44,653 nt of DNA, from contig CALXPP010000013.1 of the NCBI GenBank assembly GCA_944390345.1, positions 1 through 44,653 on the forward strand, read 5' to 3'. Source of the stretch: an uncultured Clostridia bacterium. Lineage in GTDB: Bacteria > Bacillota > Clostridia > TANB77 > CAG-508. Numbering within the stretch: the stretch's first letter is position 1; the number at the start of each line of letters is the position of its first letter. Shown in pieces: positions 1 through 9,169 of the stretch. The translations under genes and the position numbers were made by a program. The notes under the pieces are model-generated. The model saw nothing but the letters and a program-made list of their open reading frames with translations. It was not told where the DNA came from and ran no database searches.

Positions 1-731
1 TTACATTATTTATTGTTAAATTTTTTAAAGATGTAAAATTATATAATTCACTTAAATTTGTTATTCCTGAATTTTCATCTATTGTTAAATCTCTTATACT
101 TTTCATTTCTGCTGCTGTTACATTTTCTGTTTCATTTCCTTTTATCAATTTGCTCCATACACTTCCTGCTGGAAATACTTCCCTTAATGGATTATCTTCT
201 GCTATCTGTTCATAGCTCTCTCCTATTATTGTATCTGTTCCTCCACTACAATAATATACTTTTAAGTCTTTTGTTACCCCATATACATCTATACATTTCT
301 TATAATCTGCTAAAGTTTTTCCTTCTGAGCTTCCACCTTTTATCTGACTCTTTATTTCTTCTGGCATTTTATCTATCTTTAAAAAATAATGTGCTTTTCC
401 ATTTTCATCTACTACATATCCTATTGCAGTTTTATAGAACCAATTTCCAGACTCAGATAGACTTGCTAATACTTCCGATTTATTTTCTGTTTCTATTGAT
501 TCTATTTCTTCATAATGTTCTACATAATAACTATTTAAGTATTCTTCTAATACAGCCACACTCTGCATATATGTTGCATTTTGTGCTTGTGTAATTATTC
601 CATTATCTCCAATTACTGCATTTAAACTTACTCCTGCTAAAATCAGCATTACTATTATTGATATTACTAAAGCTATTAAGGTTATTCCGTTTTTTCTGCT
701 TTATATCTTGAAAAGGTTTTCTTTTGTTCAT
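1..731 (-). CDS. LRR surface protein with prepilin-like N terminus, cut by window edge, CGG frameshift
   Basis: The gene starts at ATG 731 behind AGGAGG (741-746) and runs off the left edge of the window. The first 14 codons read MNKRKPFQDIKQKK; codon 15 is CGG (689-687), and reading on in this frame reaches a stop about 28 codons later. Skipping the C gives GITLIALVISIIVMLILAG, the prepilin-like hydrophobic start common in clostridial surface proteins, and then an open frame to position 1. No start codon lies between the upstream TAA in the second frame and this segment, so the leader must be joined by a shift. The rest resembles the N terminus of the gene at 1556-4718 (DNGIITQAQ; IDVYGVTKDLKVYY) and enters leucine-rich repeats (LTINN). 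Likely exported and surface-exposed; function unknown. The paralogy is clear; the recoding is inferred. Confidence 0.75.
687..689 (-). other. In-frame CGG recoding site 1 (AAA CGG A)
   Basis: Codon 15 of the LRR gene. Dropping the C turns KK-R-stop into KK-GITLIAL. The restored Gly is the -1 residue of the prepilin-type cleavage motif. Confidence 0.7.
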
Positions 732-1017
732 TTAGCTTTTCCTCCTAAATTTATTTTTATATTTAGTTTGGAGAAAGGATACTCCTTTCTCCATCAATCC
801 ATAAAAACAAATTTATCTAATGATACCTTTGTTTCTTGAAAGGAAACCATTTCAAAAATATATGAATTGGATTTCATATATTTTAAAACAACACAAATAG
901 CACTATTAAAAATAGTGCCTATCAAAATAACTATTTAATTTCTTTTAAAATTAAATTAGTCATAGACTTCTCCTATTTGTTTATTTTTATGGATTTCCTT
1001 AAGTTTTTGACTTAACG
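732..1017 (-). promoter_or_regulatory. mRNA leader of LRR gene 1, shared with its paralogue
   Basis: Non-coding apart from tiny frames. It holds a perfect 10-bp hairpin with a 3-nt loop (770-792) just before the Shine-Dalgarno, and a block (about 794-850) similar to the leader of the second LRR gene. Two short frames lie here: 794-850 (MVSFQETK start) and 931-963 (MTNLILKEIK behind AGGAG). A further hairpin is at about 901-920, and an inverted element at 997-1017 is discussed in the findings. No known riboswitch class was recognised. Confidence 0.45.
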
Positions 1018-1104
1018 AAATTTTTAAATTTCTCTTTTACTTTAATTTCCCATACTTTAATAAAATCTACACTAAAATCTTATTTTCAAAATTTTATTTT
1101 TGTA

Positions 1105-1133
1105 TTGACTTGTAACCCCACTAATGATAGAAT
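1105..1133 (+). promoter_or_regulatory. Plus-strand promoter TTGACT-N17-TAGAAT
   Basis: TTGACT at 1105-1110, 17 bp, then TAGAAT at 1128-1133 with an extended -10 TG. It points away from the LRR gene and is followed within about 20 bp by a terminator, with no open frame. The second LRR locus has the same arrangement at 4991-5019, where the 17-bp spacing is kept despite indels in the spacer. Confidence 0.55.
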
Positions 1134-1150
1134 TTTATTAAATATTAAGT

Positions 1151-1181
1151 AGCCTTAAGTCAAAAACTTAAGGCTTTTTTT
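1151..1181 (+). terminator. Terminator hairpin ending a mini-transcript
   Basis: A 9-bp stem (AGCCTTAAG/CTTAAGGCT) with a 7-nt loop, followed by seven T on the plus strand. Only the promoter at 1105-1133 precedes it in this orientation, so any transcript would be about 40 nt. Confidence 0.55.
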
Positions 1182-1182
1182 C

Positions 1183-1219
1183 TAAAAAATGAACTTTAAG
1201 GAATGTCCCTAAAGTTCAT
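1183..1219 (-). terminator. Terminator of the 84-aa gene
   Basis: On the minus strand, ATGAACTTTAGG pairs with CCTTAAAGTTCAT (one bulge), followed by TTTTTT. It lies about 30 bp past the stop at 1250. Confidence 0.7.
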
Positions 1220-1249
1220 AATTATTTTCTTATCGTAAAAAGTATCTAT

Positions 1250-1504
1250 CTAAAATGTAGGATTCGGATTATAATCTGGATTATCTTTATATTTCTGGAG
1301 CATTCCCTTATCTTCCGTTTCTACTATTACTTCATTTGTTACTTCATTTCTTATATAAAACTTTCCTTCTTCTATATTTTCTCCTTCTGTTATTAAACTC
1401 TCCATTTGTTTTTCTTTTTTATCTTTTACTTTTATAATTACTACACTTATTAATATTATTACTAATATTGCAACCGATATTAATATTATTAATTTTTTAT
1501 TCAT
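1250..1504 (-). CDS. Small single-pass membrane protein (84 aa)
   Basis: Not recognised. Residues 4-26 form one strong membrane segment (LIILISVAILVIILISVVII), followed by a charged, mostly acidic tail of about 55 residues ending in NPDYNPNPTF. It lies between the two LRR genes, starts about 50 bp downstream of the stop of the larger one, and has its own terminator at 1183-1219, so it may share a transcript with that LRR gene. The upstream Shine-Dalgarno is weak (AGGGAAG). An accessory role to the LRR proteins is only a guess from position. Confidence 0.7.
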   Translation of the reverse strand: MNKKLIILISVAILVIILISVVIIKVKDKKEKQMESLITEGENIEEGKFYIRNEVTNEVIVETEDKGMLQKYKDNPDYNPNPTF

Positions 1505-1555
1505 TCCACAATCTTCCCTTCTCTATATAAATTAAATATTTTTTCACTTATCTAT

Positions 1556-4500
1556 TTAATTTAATATTGATATGTCTGAAAAGTTATTTCCACTATATTC
1601 TATTTGTGCTCCTGCATCTTTAAACAGTTTTAATACTTCAACATTATCTTGTCCACTACTATTATTATTTTCCAACAGATTATTTCTTAAATCTAAACTT
1701 GTTATACATGTTCTTCCATTTTGTACTAGATTTCTCAATGGATATATATCATTTATACTATTATTTGATAATTCTAATATTTGTAAATTTGTTAAATTTG
1801 ATAATGGTGTTATATTTGATATTTTATTATCCCCTAAATATAATGATTCTAATGTTGTTAATCCACTTAATTCACTTATATCTGGTATGTCATTTGATCT
1901 TATATTTAATGCTTTTACCGCTTTTAATTTACTTGCACCTTCTAATATTCCACTATTTCTTGCTCCTGCTAAAATAATTGTTTCTAATTTTGTAAAATCT
2001 TCTAATGCTCCTAATCCACCTGTTTGTGCTCTATAATAATATTCGGAAAATTCACTTCTTGCTCTTAAATATTTTAAAGTATTTTTACAGCCTTCTAAAT
2101 TATCTAATAATTCTAGATTTGGTATAGAAAATCCTCCTAAGTATAAACGCTCTATTTGTGTATTTACCATATATTGAAATGAATTTTGAGTTTGACTATT
2201 TTCTCCAAAGTTTACAGTTTTTATATATGGTGTTTTACTACTATCTAATATTCCATAGTAACATCTAACATATTCCATATTTTTTGCTGGTGTTACTATT
2301 GTGCCATTTACAAAATCTAAATAATTTAAATTCATACATTCGCTTAAATCTATCCTTCCACCTGATTCATTACTCATTTTTACATTTGTAATATTAGTAC
2401 AATTTTCAAAAGCATTTTCAAAATTCTTATTAAGTAATTTTAATCCAGCTGTTGTTATACCATTAAAAACAGTATTACTCCAAACAGATTTTGTTGAACT
2501 ATCATTCACATAATTATCATATATTCTATTTAATGTATTTTGTATTTTTGAAAAATCTATTCCTGTATTATCTACTACTAATGTTCCTAATCTTAAAGCT
2601 CGTGTCTCTAGCTTACTTAAATCTGTTATATTAGTTCCTCTTAAGTCTAACTCACTTAAATTTGTTACTTTATTTAAAAAGTCTATTGATGTTATATTTG
2701 CTATATTTCCTATTGATAATTTCTTTAAGCCTGTTAATGTTGATAGTACATATCTTATATATATATCACTTTCTTTTTCTGTGCTTTCTATCTCACTATC
2801 TGACATACTTTCTATACTTGCTTTTCCTTTGCTCTTTAAACTATCTATATAAATTTTTTGCTCTTCTATTAAATCTAAATTTTCTTTTATTTTATCTAAT
2901 TCCTCTAGCTCTAAATAACCATCTTTTATTAGTTTTGCTAATCTTGATTTTCCTAAATCTGTGTTTCCATATAATCTTAACCATTCTATATTTGTTCTAT
3001 TTTTTAATGCTGTTATTTCTTTTGATGTATCTGTTAATCCTAAAGATGTATAATCATAACTTGTTAAATTAGAAAATAATGCATTATATTTTGTTGGCAA
3101 AGAATAATTTGTACCGCAATTTGCTATTATTCCTTCTAATTTTATTACATCTGTATCTAGCATATTATTGTTATTTGCCAAATATAAATTATTTAATTTA
3201 GTGCATTTTGATATTACCTCAACATTTTGTAAATTTGAATTATTCTGTATGTTTAAATATTCTAAAGTATTTTTTGTCGTTTCTAATGCTGATATATCTG
3301 TTAAATTACAATTGTATGCTATTAATTTATACATACTTGAATTATCTATTCCGGTTAAACTTGTTAGATTTGAATTACGATAAAATGTTACATAATATAA
3401 TTTACTGCAACCACTTAATCCTAATATATTATTTAAGCTACACCTTTGAGCTACTATATATCTTAAATTTGTATGATTTTCTAATCCATTTAAACTTACT
3501 AAATTAGAATTATTTAATATCCATAATTCATATATATTTTTATACTCCACTAAGCTTTCTATATTGCTTATTGAATTATTATTTAAATACATATATTTTA
3601 TGCTACTTTTTACTGTTTCTGACCATTTTGATAGTGATGCTATACTACTTAACTTACTCTTATCTGCAACAGCTGTATAACTATCATTCATTATATCTCT
3701 TCCGTCAAGTCCAATGCCATATCCACCTCTTATAAAATCATATCCAAACATTCCCACATATTCTAGTTTATTTAAATCGTCTGCTTTTTCCATTGCTATG
3801 CTTAAATTTTCTATTTCTCTATTACACTCTTCTTCACTTCTGTCTGGTGGTAAATATTCATACAAATACTTTAAATCTAATACCTTTGTTATATGTTCAT
3901 AATTCTCTATTTTGCAATTTTCAAAGAATATATATTGTAGCATACTACATCCATCTATTCCTTCTAAGCTACTTACATTGATATCTTTTAATTCTAGCTT
4001 TTGCAATGCATTTAATTCAGATAGTGCTGATAAACTTTTTACATTATATTTACTTCCATCTAATTCTAATTCTTTTATTGTTGCTACATTTCCTGTTGTT
4101 ATTCCGTTTTCTCCTACTATTATTCCTTGTTTTGCTAATGCTTCTGTTATCGCTTTTTTCATTTCTGCATCATTATTTAATTTTTGTACTGGTATATTGG
4201 GGTCTATATTTTTATCTTCCATTGTTCCTAATACTGTATCTGTTCCATTTGAGCAATAGTATACTCTTAAATCACTTGTTATTCCATATACATCTATAAG
4301 TCTTATATACTTTGATCGCTCTGTTGTATCTCCACCTTTTAATCCATTTTTAATATCATCTGGCAAGCTTTGTTTATTTACTAAGTAGTACATTTTTCCA
4401 TTGTACATTATATAATTTTTTGTTCCATCTTTTAAGCATAGGTCTGGCATCTTATTCGAAAGTAATTCTATTTTGTTAATATACTCATCTGCTTCATCAT

Positions 4501-4718
4501 AGTATTTTACATACTCTGTTTGCAAATATTCTTCTAATGCTGCTATACCTTGCATATATGTTGCATTTTGTGCCTGAGTAATTATTCCATTATCTCCAAT
4601 TACTGCATTTAAACTTACACCTGCTAATATAAGCATTACTATTATTGATATTACTAAAGCTATTAAGGTTATTCCGTTTTTTCTGCTTTAAATCTTGAAA
4701 TGATTTTCTTTCGTTCAT
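1556..4718 (-). CDS. Large LRR surface protein with prepilin-like N terminus, CGG frameshift
   Basis: With the shift the product is 1053 aa. The start is ATG 4718 behind AGGAGG (4729-4734): MNERKSFQDLKQKK, CGG at 4676-4674, then GITLIALVISIIVMLILAG after the C is skipped. Without the shift the frame ends about 28 codons later. Residues 45-200 match the gene at the left edge. From about residue 215 to the end there are many leucine-rich repeats (LxxLELKDINVSSLEGI; final ones LESLYLGDNKISNITPLSNL), of an irregular internalin-like kind. No cell-wall sorting signal is seen at the C terminus (ends SGNNFSDISILN). Expected to be exported, with the N-terminal helix acting as a pilin-like or anchor segment; ligand unknown. 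The downstream 84-aa gene is on the same strand. Confidence 0.85.
4674..4676 (-). other. In-frame CGG recoding site 2 (AAA CGG A)
   Basis: Codon 15 of the large LRR gene, in the same position and context as site 1. The two 14-codon leaders differ at three codons, all amino-acid changing, so this is not a very recent identical copy. Confidence 0.7.
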
Positions 4719-4890
4719 TTAAGCTTTTCCTCCTATGTTTTTTATATTTAGTTTGGAGAAAGGATACCCCTTCTCCATTAATCCATAAAAAACAAACATG
4801 TCTAATGACTTTTGCTTTTTCTTGAAAGAAAACCATTTCAAAACTTCTCTTATCTTATTTTTATGGATTATCCTTAAGTATAATATTTAA
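4719..4890 (-). promoter_or_regulatory. mRNA leader of LRR gene 2
   Basis: Similar to the leader of the first LRR gene. It has an imperfect hairpin at 4755-4776 before the Shine-Dalgarno, a short upstream frame with the start MVFFQEKAKV beginning near 4840, and an inverted element at 4870-4890 that mirrors the terminator hairpin at 5041-5061. No known riboswitch class was recognised. Confidence 0.45.
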
Positions 4891-4990
4891 AGAAATTAAA
4901 ATTTTTTTGAAACAACTTTATCATACAGCTTTGTGTGGTTTTCTTATTTTAATTTTTTGAATTCTTTGTAATTAATTTTTATTTTCAATA

Positions 4991-5019
4991 TTGACTTTAA
5001 CCCTTTGCAATGATAGAAT
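4991..5019 (+). promoter_or_regulatory. Plus-strand promoter TTGACT-N17-TAGAAT (second copy)
   Basis: TTGACT at 4991-4996 and TAGAAT at 5014-5019 with extended -10 TG. Same layout as 1105-1133, and again no gene between it and a terminator. Confidence 0.55.
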
Positions 5020-5030
5020 TTAAACAATAA

Positions 5031-5070
5031 AAAAAAAGAGCTTTAAGTATTATACTTAACGCTCTTTTTT
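5031..5070. terminator. Bidirectional terminator after pheT
   Basis: A stem of about 17 bp with one mismatch and a 3-nt loop, flanked by A8 on the left and T6 on the right, so it can work on both strands. On the minus strand it ends the pheST transcript about 30 bp past the pheT stop; on the plus strand it closes the mini-transcript from 4991-5019. Confidence 0.75.
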
Positions 5071-5103
5071 ATTTGAGTATAAATAATTTTTTTCAAACTT
5101 AAT

Positions 5104-7512
5104 CTATTTTCTAAGCTCTGCTTTAAAAGTTTTTTCTAGTTCTGTAATTATCTCTTCCATAGCTTTATTTATTTCTTCATCTGTTAAAGTTCTATCTTTA
5201 GCTCTAAATTTTAAGCTATATGCAATACTCTTCTTTTTGTCTCCTAATTTTTCATTTCTATAAACATCAAACAATTCTACTTCTTCTAATATTTTTTTGC
5301 CTTTTCTTGTAATTACTTTTTCTATTTGAGCTACTTCTATATCTTCATCTATTAACATTGCAAGATCTCTCTCAACAGCTGGGTACTTAGGAACTTCTAC
5401 ATATTTTCTCTCTACTCTAGCATATTTTACAATTTTATCCATTGAAATTTCAGCAACATATACTCTATTTGATATATCGTAGTTCTCACTTACCTCTGGA
5501 TGAATTTCTCCCAAAGTTGCAATTACATCTTTTCCAACACAGATTTTTGCTGTTTTTCCTGGATGATAAGATGAATTACTCTTTTCAGCTATTACTTCGT
5601 ATCTTTGTACTGATGAAATTTTAAGAACTGTTTCTACTAAACCTTTTAAAACATAGAAATCCATATTTTCTCCATAAGCACCAATTGTAACAATCATTTC
5701 TTCTTCTGGAATTTCTCCTGCTTCTATTTTTCCATCTACATCTTTATATACTCTTGATATATCAAAAAGTGCTACATTTTTATTTTTCTTAGCATTATTT
5801 GTTGATAAAGTCTGCATCATACTTGGCAAGGTAGTAGTTCTCATTACAGAATAATCTTCGCTTAAAGGATTTTTTAGTTTAATAGTTTGGCTTCTTAAAT
5901 CACTATTTTTGTCAATTAAGCATTTATCTAAATCGTTTGGATTATAGAAACCATAAGTATATATTTCGCTTAAACCTTTACTTACTAAAGCTTCCTTTAT
6001 TTTATCTTGAATTTTTTGAGCTTTAGTACGAATTCCAAGTGTTGTTTCTGCTTCAATTAAAGTACTTCCTATTTTATCATATCCATAGAAACGAGCTACT
6101 TCTTCTGCTAAATCTGCTACTTGTTCTATATCTGTTCTAAAATATGGTGGTATTACATAACCTTTTTCTACTTTCATATCTAGTTTTTCTAAAGTATCTA
6201 TCATTTCTTTTTCAGAAATCTCTAAACCTAATAAACTATTTATTCTAGCTACATCTAGTTTTACTTGTGGAATTTTTTGTACTGTTGGATAAACATCTAC
6301 TTTTCCCTCAACTTCTTCTCCAGCTCCTATTTGCACAGCTAATTCAACTGCTCTATTTGCTGCCCTTATAGCATTTTCTGATGAAAGACCTTTTTCATAT
6401 CTGCTTGAAGCTTCTGTTCTTAAACCAACTTTTTTAGCAGTCTTTCTAACACTTCCTCCATTGAATACAGCTGATTCAAAAACAACTGTTGTAGTTTTAT
6501 CCTCAATTTCTGAATTTAATCCACCCATTACACCTGCAATAGCTACTGCTTTTTTATCATCTGCTATTACTAACATTGAATCATCTAAATTTCTTTCTTG
6601 TTCATCTAGAGTCGTTATTTTTTCTCCTTTATATGCTCTTCTTACTGTTATATTCTTTCCTTCTATAGAATTAATATCAAAAGCATGCATTGGCTGTCCA
6701 AGCTCTAACATTACATAGTTTGTAATATCAACTATATTGTTTATACTTCTAACTCCACAAGCTTCTAGTCTTCTTTTCATCCAATCTGGAGATTCTCCTA
6801 TTTTAACATTTTTTACAACTCTTGCTATATAACGATAGCACAAATCTGGAGCTGTAATTTTAACAGTTAAACCTTCAATATTATCTTTATTTTCAACAGG
6901 CATATCCATTAAATTTTTTCTTGGGTCTTTAAATTCCTTATTTAAAGAAACAGCGGTTTCTCTTCCCAAACCTTCTATAGATAAACAATCTGGTCTATTT
7001 GGTGTAATTTCAAAGTCTATAATTTCTTCTTCTAAATTTAAAACTTCTACTACATCTTTTCCTATATATTTTTCCATTTCCTTTGGTAAAATCATTAAAC
7101 CATTTTCAATTTGATTTGGAAATCTTGTTACTGGAATATTAAGTTCACTGCAAGAGCACATCATTCCGCAAGATTCTACGCCTCTTAATATTCCTTTTTT
7201 AATTTTTACATTTCCTGGTAGCTCTGATCCATCTTTAGCAACTGCAACTATATTCTCTTCTTTTACATTTGGTGCTCCTGTTACTATTTGCACTTTTTCA
7301 GTTCCTATATCTACCATACATACAACTAAATGATCTGAATCTGGATGTTTTTCTACAGATAAAACTTTTCCTATTACTACATTTTTTATATCTTTTCCTT
7401 TTGAATCTATTGTTTCTACTTTTGAACCTGTCATTGTTAAAATATCTCCAAGTTCTTTTGCATCAACATCAATATCTGAATATTCTTTTAACCATTCTAT
7501 ACTAGCTTTCAT
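5104..7512 (-). CDS. pheT: Phenylalanine--tRNA ligase, beta subunit
   Basis: 802 aa, the usual length for bacterial PheT. With PheS it forms the (alpha-beta)2 enzyme that charges tRNA-Phe in the cytoplasm. Visible parts in order: the conserved start MKASIEWLKEY; an EMAP/OB-type tRNA-binding domain (about 40-150: VIGKVLSVEKHPDSDHL, ITGAPNV-type turn); the B3/B4 editing region (about 215-370); the B5 domain (about 405-475); the catalytic-like core (NPLSEDYSVMRTT, about 545-560); and a C-terminal anticodon-binding FDX-ACB domain (KYPAVERDLAMLIDE, about 708). It follows pheS by 58 bp on the same transcript. The Shine-Dalgarno is unusually far from the start, with a hairpin between them (see 7521-7548). 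No in-frame CGG codons were seen. Confidence 0.97.
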   Translation of the reverse strand: MKASIEWLKEYSDIDVDAKELGDILTMTGSKVETIDSKGKDIKNVVIGKVLSVEKHPDSDHLVVCMVDIGTEKVQIVTGAPNVKEENIVAVAKDGSELPGNVKIKKGILRGVESCGMMCSCSELNIPVTRFPNQIENGLMILPKEMEKYIGKDVVEVLNLEEEIIDFEITPNRPDCLSIEGLGRETAVSLNKEFKDPRKNLMDMPVENKDNIEGLTVKITAPDLCYRYIARVVKNVKIGESPDWMKRRLEACGVRSINNIVDITNYVMLELGQPMHAFDINSIEGKNITVRRAYKGEKITTLDEQERNLDDSMLVIADDKKAVAIAGVMGGLNSEIEDKTTTVVFESAVFNGGSVRKTAKKVGLRTEASSRYEKGLSSENAIRAANRAVELAVQIGAGEEVEGKVDVYPTVQKIPQVKLDVARINSLLGLEISEKEMIDTLEKLDMKVEKGYVIPPYFRTDIEQVADLAEEVARFYGYDKIGSTLIEAETTLGIRTKAQKIQDKIKEALVSKGLSEIYTYGFYNPNDLDKCLIDKNSDLRSQTIKLKNPLSEDYSVMRTTTLPSMMQTLSTNNAKKNKNVALFDISRVYKDVDGKIEAGEIPEEEMIVTIGAYGENMDFYVLKGLVETVLKISSVQRYEVIAEKSNSSYHPGKTAKICVGKDVIATLGEIHPEVSENYDISNRVYVAEISMDKIVKYARVERKYVEVPKYPAVERDLAMLIDEDIEVAQIEKVITRKGKKILEEVELFDVYRNEKLGDKKKSIAYSLKFRAKDRTLTDEEINKAMEEIITELEKTFKAELRK

Positions 7513-7520
7513 TTTATTTT

Positions 7521-7548
7521 TATGTTAGCCTAGCTAACATATCCTCCC
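7521..7548 (-). promoter_or_regulatory. Hairpin between Shine-Dalgarno and start codon of pheT
   Basis: On the minus strand GGGAGGA (7548-7542) is followed by a perfect 9-bp hairpin with a 3-nt loop (TATGTTAGC/GCTAACATA, 7541-7521) and then 8 nt to ATG 7512. The linear distance is about 30 nt; folding the hairpin would bring the ribosome-binding site to a normal distance. No other Shine-Dalgarno is visible. Confidence 0.6.
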
Positions 7549-7570
7549 TTCTTAAGCTTAATTTATAAAA

Positions 7571-8590
7571 TTAAAATTGCTTTAAAAATCTAACATCATT
7601 TTCGTACAATAAGCGTAAATCATCAATTCCAAATTTTGCCATTGCAATTCTTTCTACTCCAAATCCAAATGCAAAGCCTGAATATTCTTCTGGATTAATT
7701 CCACAGTTTTCTAATACTTTTGGATGTACCATTCCACAACCTAAAAGCTCTATCCAGCCTTCACCCTTACAAACTCTACAACCTTTTCCACCACACACAA
7801 AGCAAGATACATCAGCTTCTGCTGAAGGTTCTGTAAAAGGAAAATGATGTGGTCTAAATCTAACTTTTGTATTTGGACCTAAGCATTTAACCGCAAAAGC
7901 CTCTAAAGTTCCTTTTAAATCTGACATTTTTATATTTTTATCAACTACTAAGCCTTCTACTTGATGGAATACTGGTGAATGTGTTGCATCTAAAGTATCA
8001 GAACGATAAACAGCACCTGGGCAGATTATTTTTATTGGTGGCTTTTGATTTTCCATAACTCTTGCCTGTACTGGTGAAGTTTGTGTTCTTAAAATTACAT
8101 CTTCAGTAATATAGAAAGTATCTTGTAAATCTCTTGCTGGATGGTCTGCTGGTGTATTTAGTTGATCAAAATTATAATGTGTAGTTTCAACTTCAGGTCC
8201 ATCAGCTATACTATATCCCATACCTAAAAAGATTTCTTTAACCTCATCTATTATTTGTGTAATAGGATGAACAGAACCTATATTTAAGTTTTTGCTAGGC
8301 ATTGTTACATCTATTTTTTCTTTCTCTAATTGTTTTTCTAGTTGTTTTTCTTTTAAAATTGCTTCTGCTTCTAAAATTGTATTTTCAATTTCTTTTCTTA
8401 ATTCATTTACCATACTTCCTATCTTTGGTCTTTCTTCTGCTGATAAAGCTCCCAAACCTTTAAGTATTGCTGTTAAGTCGCTTTTTTTACCTAGATACTT
8501 TACTCTAAGTTCCTGCAATTCTTGTAAGTTTTCTATTTTTGAAAGTTCTTCTTTTGCAGATTTTCTGATTGCTTCAATCTTTTCTTCCAT
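7571..8590 (-). CDS. pheS: Phenylalanine--tRNA ligase, alpha subunit
   Basis: 339 aa, the normal PheS length, from ATG 8590 behind GGAGGT 7 nt upstream; a longer frame begins at 8653 but has no ribosome-binding site and lies in the T-box terminator. The N-terminal about 90 residues form the coiled coil that contacts tRNA. The class II catalytic core follows: [18 protein letters not shown] (motif 1 area), [15 protein letters not shown] (motif 2 area) and [13 protein letters not shown] (motif 3). A cysteine-rich insert ([14 protein letters not shown]), common in this family, lies near residue 255. First gene of the pheST operon, controlled by the T-box at 8652-8914. Confidence 0.97.
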   Translation of the reverse strand: MEEKIEAIRKSAKEELSKIENLQELQELRVKYLGKKSDLTAILKGLGALSAEERPKIGSMVNELRKEIENTILEAEAILKEKQLEKQLEKEKIDVTMPSKNLNIGSVHPITQIIDEVKEIFLGMGYSIADGPEVETTHYNFDQLNTPADHPARDLQDTFYITEDVILRTQTSPVQARVMENQKPPIKIICPGAVYRSDTLDATHSPVFHQVEGLVVDKNIKMSDLKGTLEAFAVKCLGPNTKVRFRPHHFPFTEPSAEADVSCFVCGGKGCRVCKGEGWIELLGCGMVHPKVLENCGINPEEYSGFAFGFGVERIAMAKFGIDDLRLLYENDVRFLKQF

Positions 8591-8651
8591 CTTCTTTACC
8601 TCCATTTTTATATTCGATAAATTATATTTGTTAGTATAGTTTTTTTCTAAC

Positions 8652-8914
8652 AAAAAATCCTATATGTTAAACTAACATATAGGACGATTTTTAAGCCGTG
8701 TTACCACCTAATTTTATTATAATTAAATTATAACCTCATTTTTGCTATAACGGTGCAACCGCTCTTACCTACTAAATTTTCAATAAAAGACCTAAAAAGT
8801 GAAATTTCAGTAAAACTTATATAAATGGGCTTTCAGCGTGGTCACCCATTCTCTCTAAATATAATTTACTTTTACCTACTTTGCTTTTTTAAAACGGTTT
8901 AATTTTGAAATTAT
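8652..8914 (-). promoter_or_regulatory. T-box leader of pheST
   Basis: The T-box core TAGGTGGTAACACGGC is at 8710-8695. It is followed by a terminator hairpin (CCTATATGTTA/TAACATATAGG, 8684-8656) with a T-run. The stem I region runs from about 8890 to 8770 and contains ATTTCAC near 8805-8799, which offers a Phe codon (TTC, about 8803-8801) as specifier. Uncharged tRNA-Phe would stabilise the antiterminator and allow pheST transcription. Confidence 0.92.
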
Positions 8915-8920
8915 GTTATT

Positions 8921-8949
8921 AATATAACACATTTACTTAAAAAAATCAA
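8921..8949 (-). promoter_or_regulatory. Promoter of pheST
   Basis: TTGATT (8949-8944), 17 bp, TATATT (8926-8921) on the minus strand, placing the transcript start at the beginning of the T-box leader. Confidence 0.75.
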
Positions 8950-8960
8950 GCTTTGATACT

Positions 8961-9164
8961 TTATTTTTCTTCTTCATCTTTTTCTAATTGACTTTGATGA
9001 ATTTTATCCATTTTTTGTTCTTCTTCTCTATCTTTATCTTTTTGTTCTTTATAAGCCTGCATTGCTTTTTCTTCTATACTATCTATATACGGCTTATACT
9101 CTTCAGCTGCTCTATCAGCAGCATCTTTTGCTTGCTTCTTAAAAGCTTCAAAATCTTTGTTCAT
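8961..9164 (-). CDS. Small highly charged helical protein (67 aa)
   Basis: Not recognised. The protein is almost entirely charged and probably one long helix (AFKKQAKDAADRAAEEYKP; C terminus KDEEEK), with no membrane segment. It starts 5 bp after the stop of the 295-aa gene, with AAGGGG just upstream, so the two are translated together. It is the last gene of the unit beginning at the promoter 10282-10310, and its stop lies just before the pheST promoter. Confidence 0.7.
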   Translation of the reverse strand: MNKDFEAFKKQAKDAADRAAEEYKPYIDSIEEKAMQAYKEQKDKDREEEQKMDKIHQSQLEKDEEEK

Positions 9165-9169
9165 TCATT

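Noticed and set aside
58..594. Plus-strand open frame of 178 codons rich in Leu/Phe/His
   Set aside because: Antisense shadow of the LRR gene; no ribosome-binding site and low-complexity composition. The same applies to the other plus-strand frames at 1572-4299, 8292-8639 and 9264-9533.
4668..4676. Classical -1 slippery heptamer A AAA AAC at the LRR leader
   Set aside because: The zero frame reads CAG AAA AAA CGG, so the heptamer is in the wrong register, and a -1 shift would reach a stop within a few codons. The needed shift is +1.
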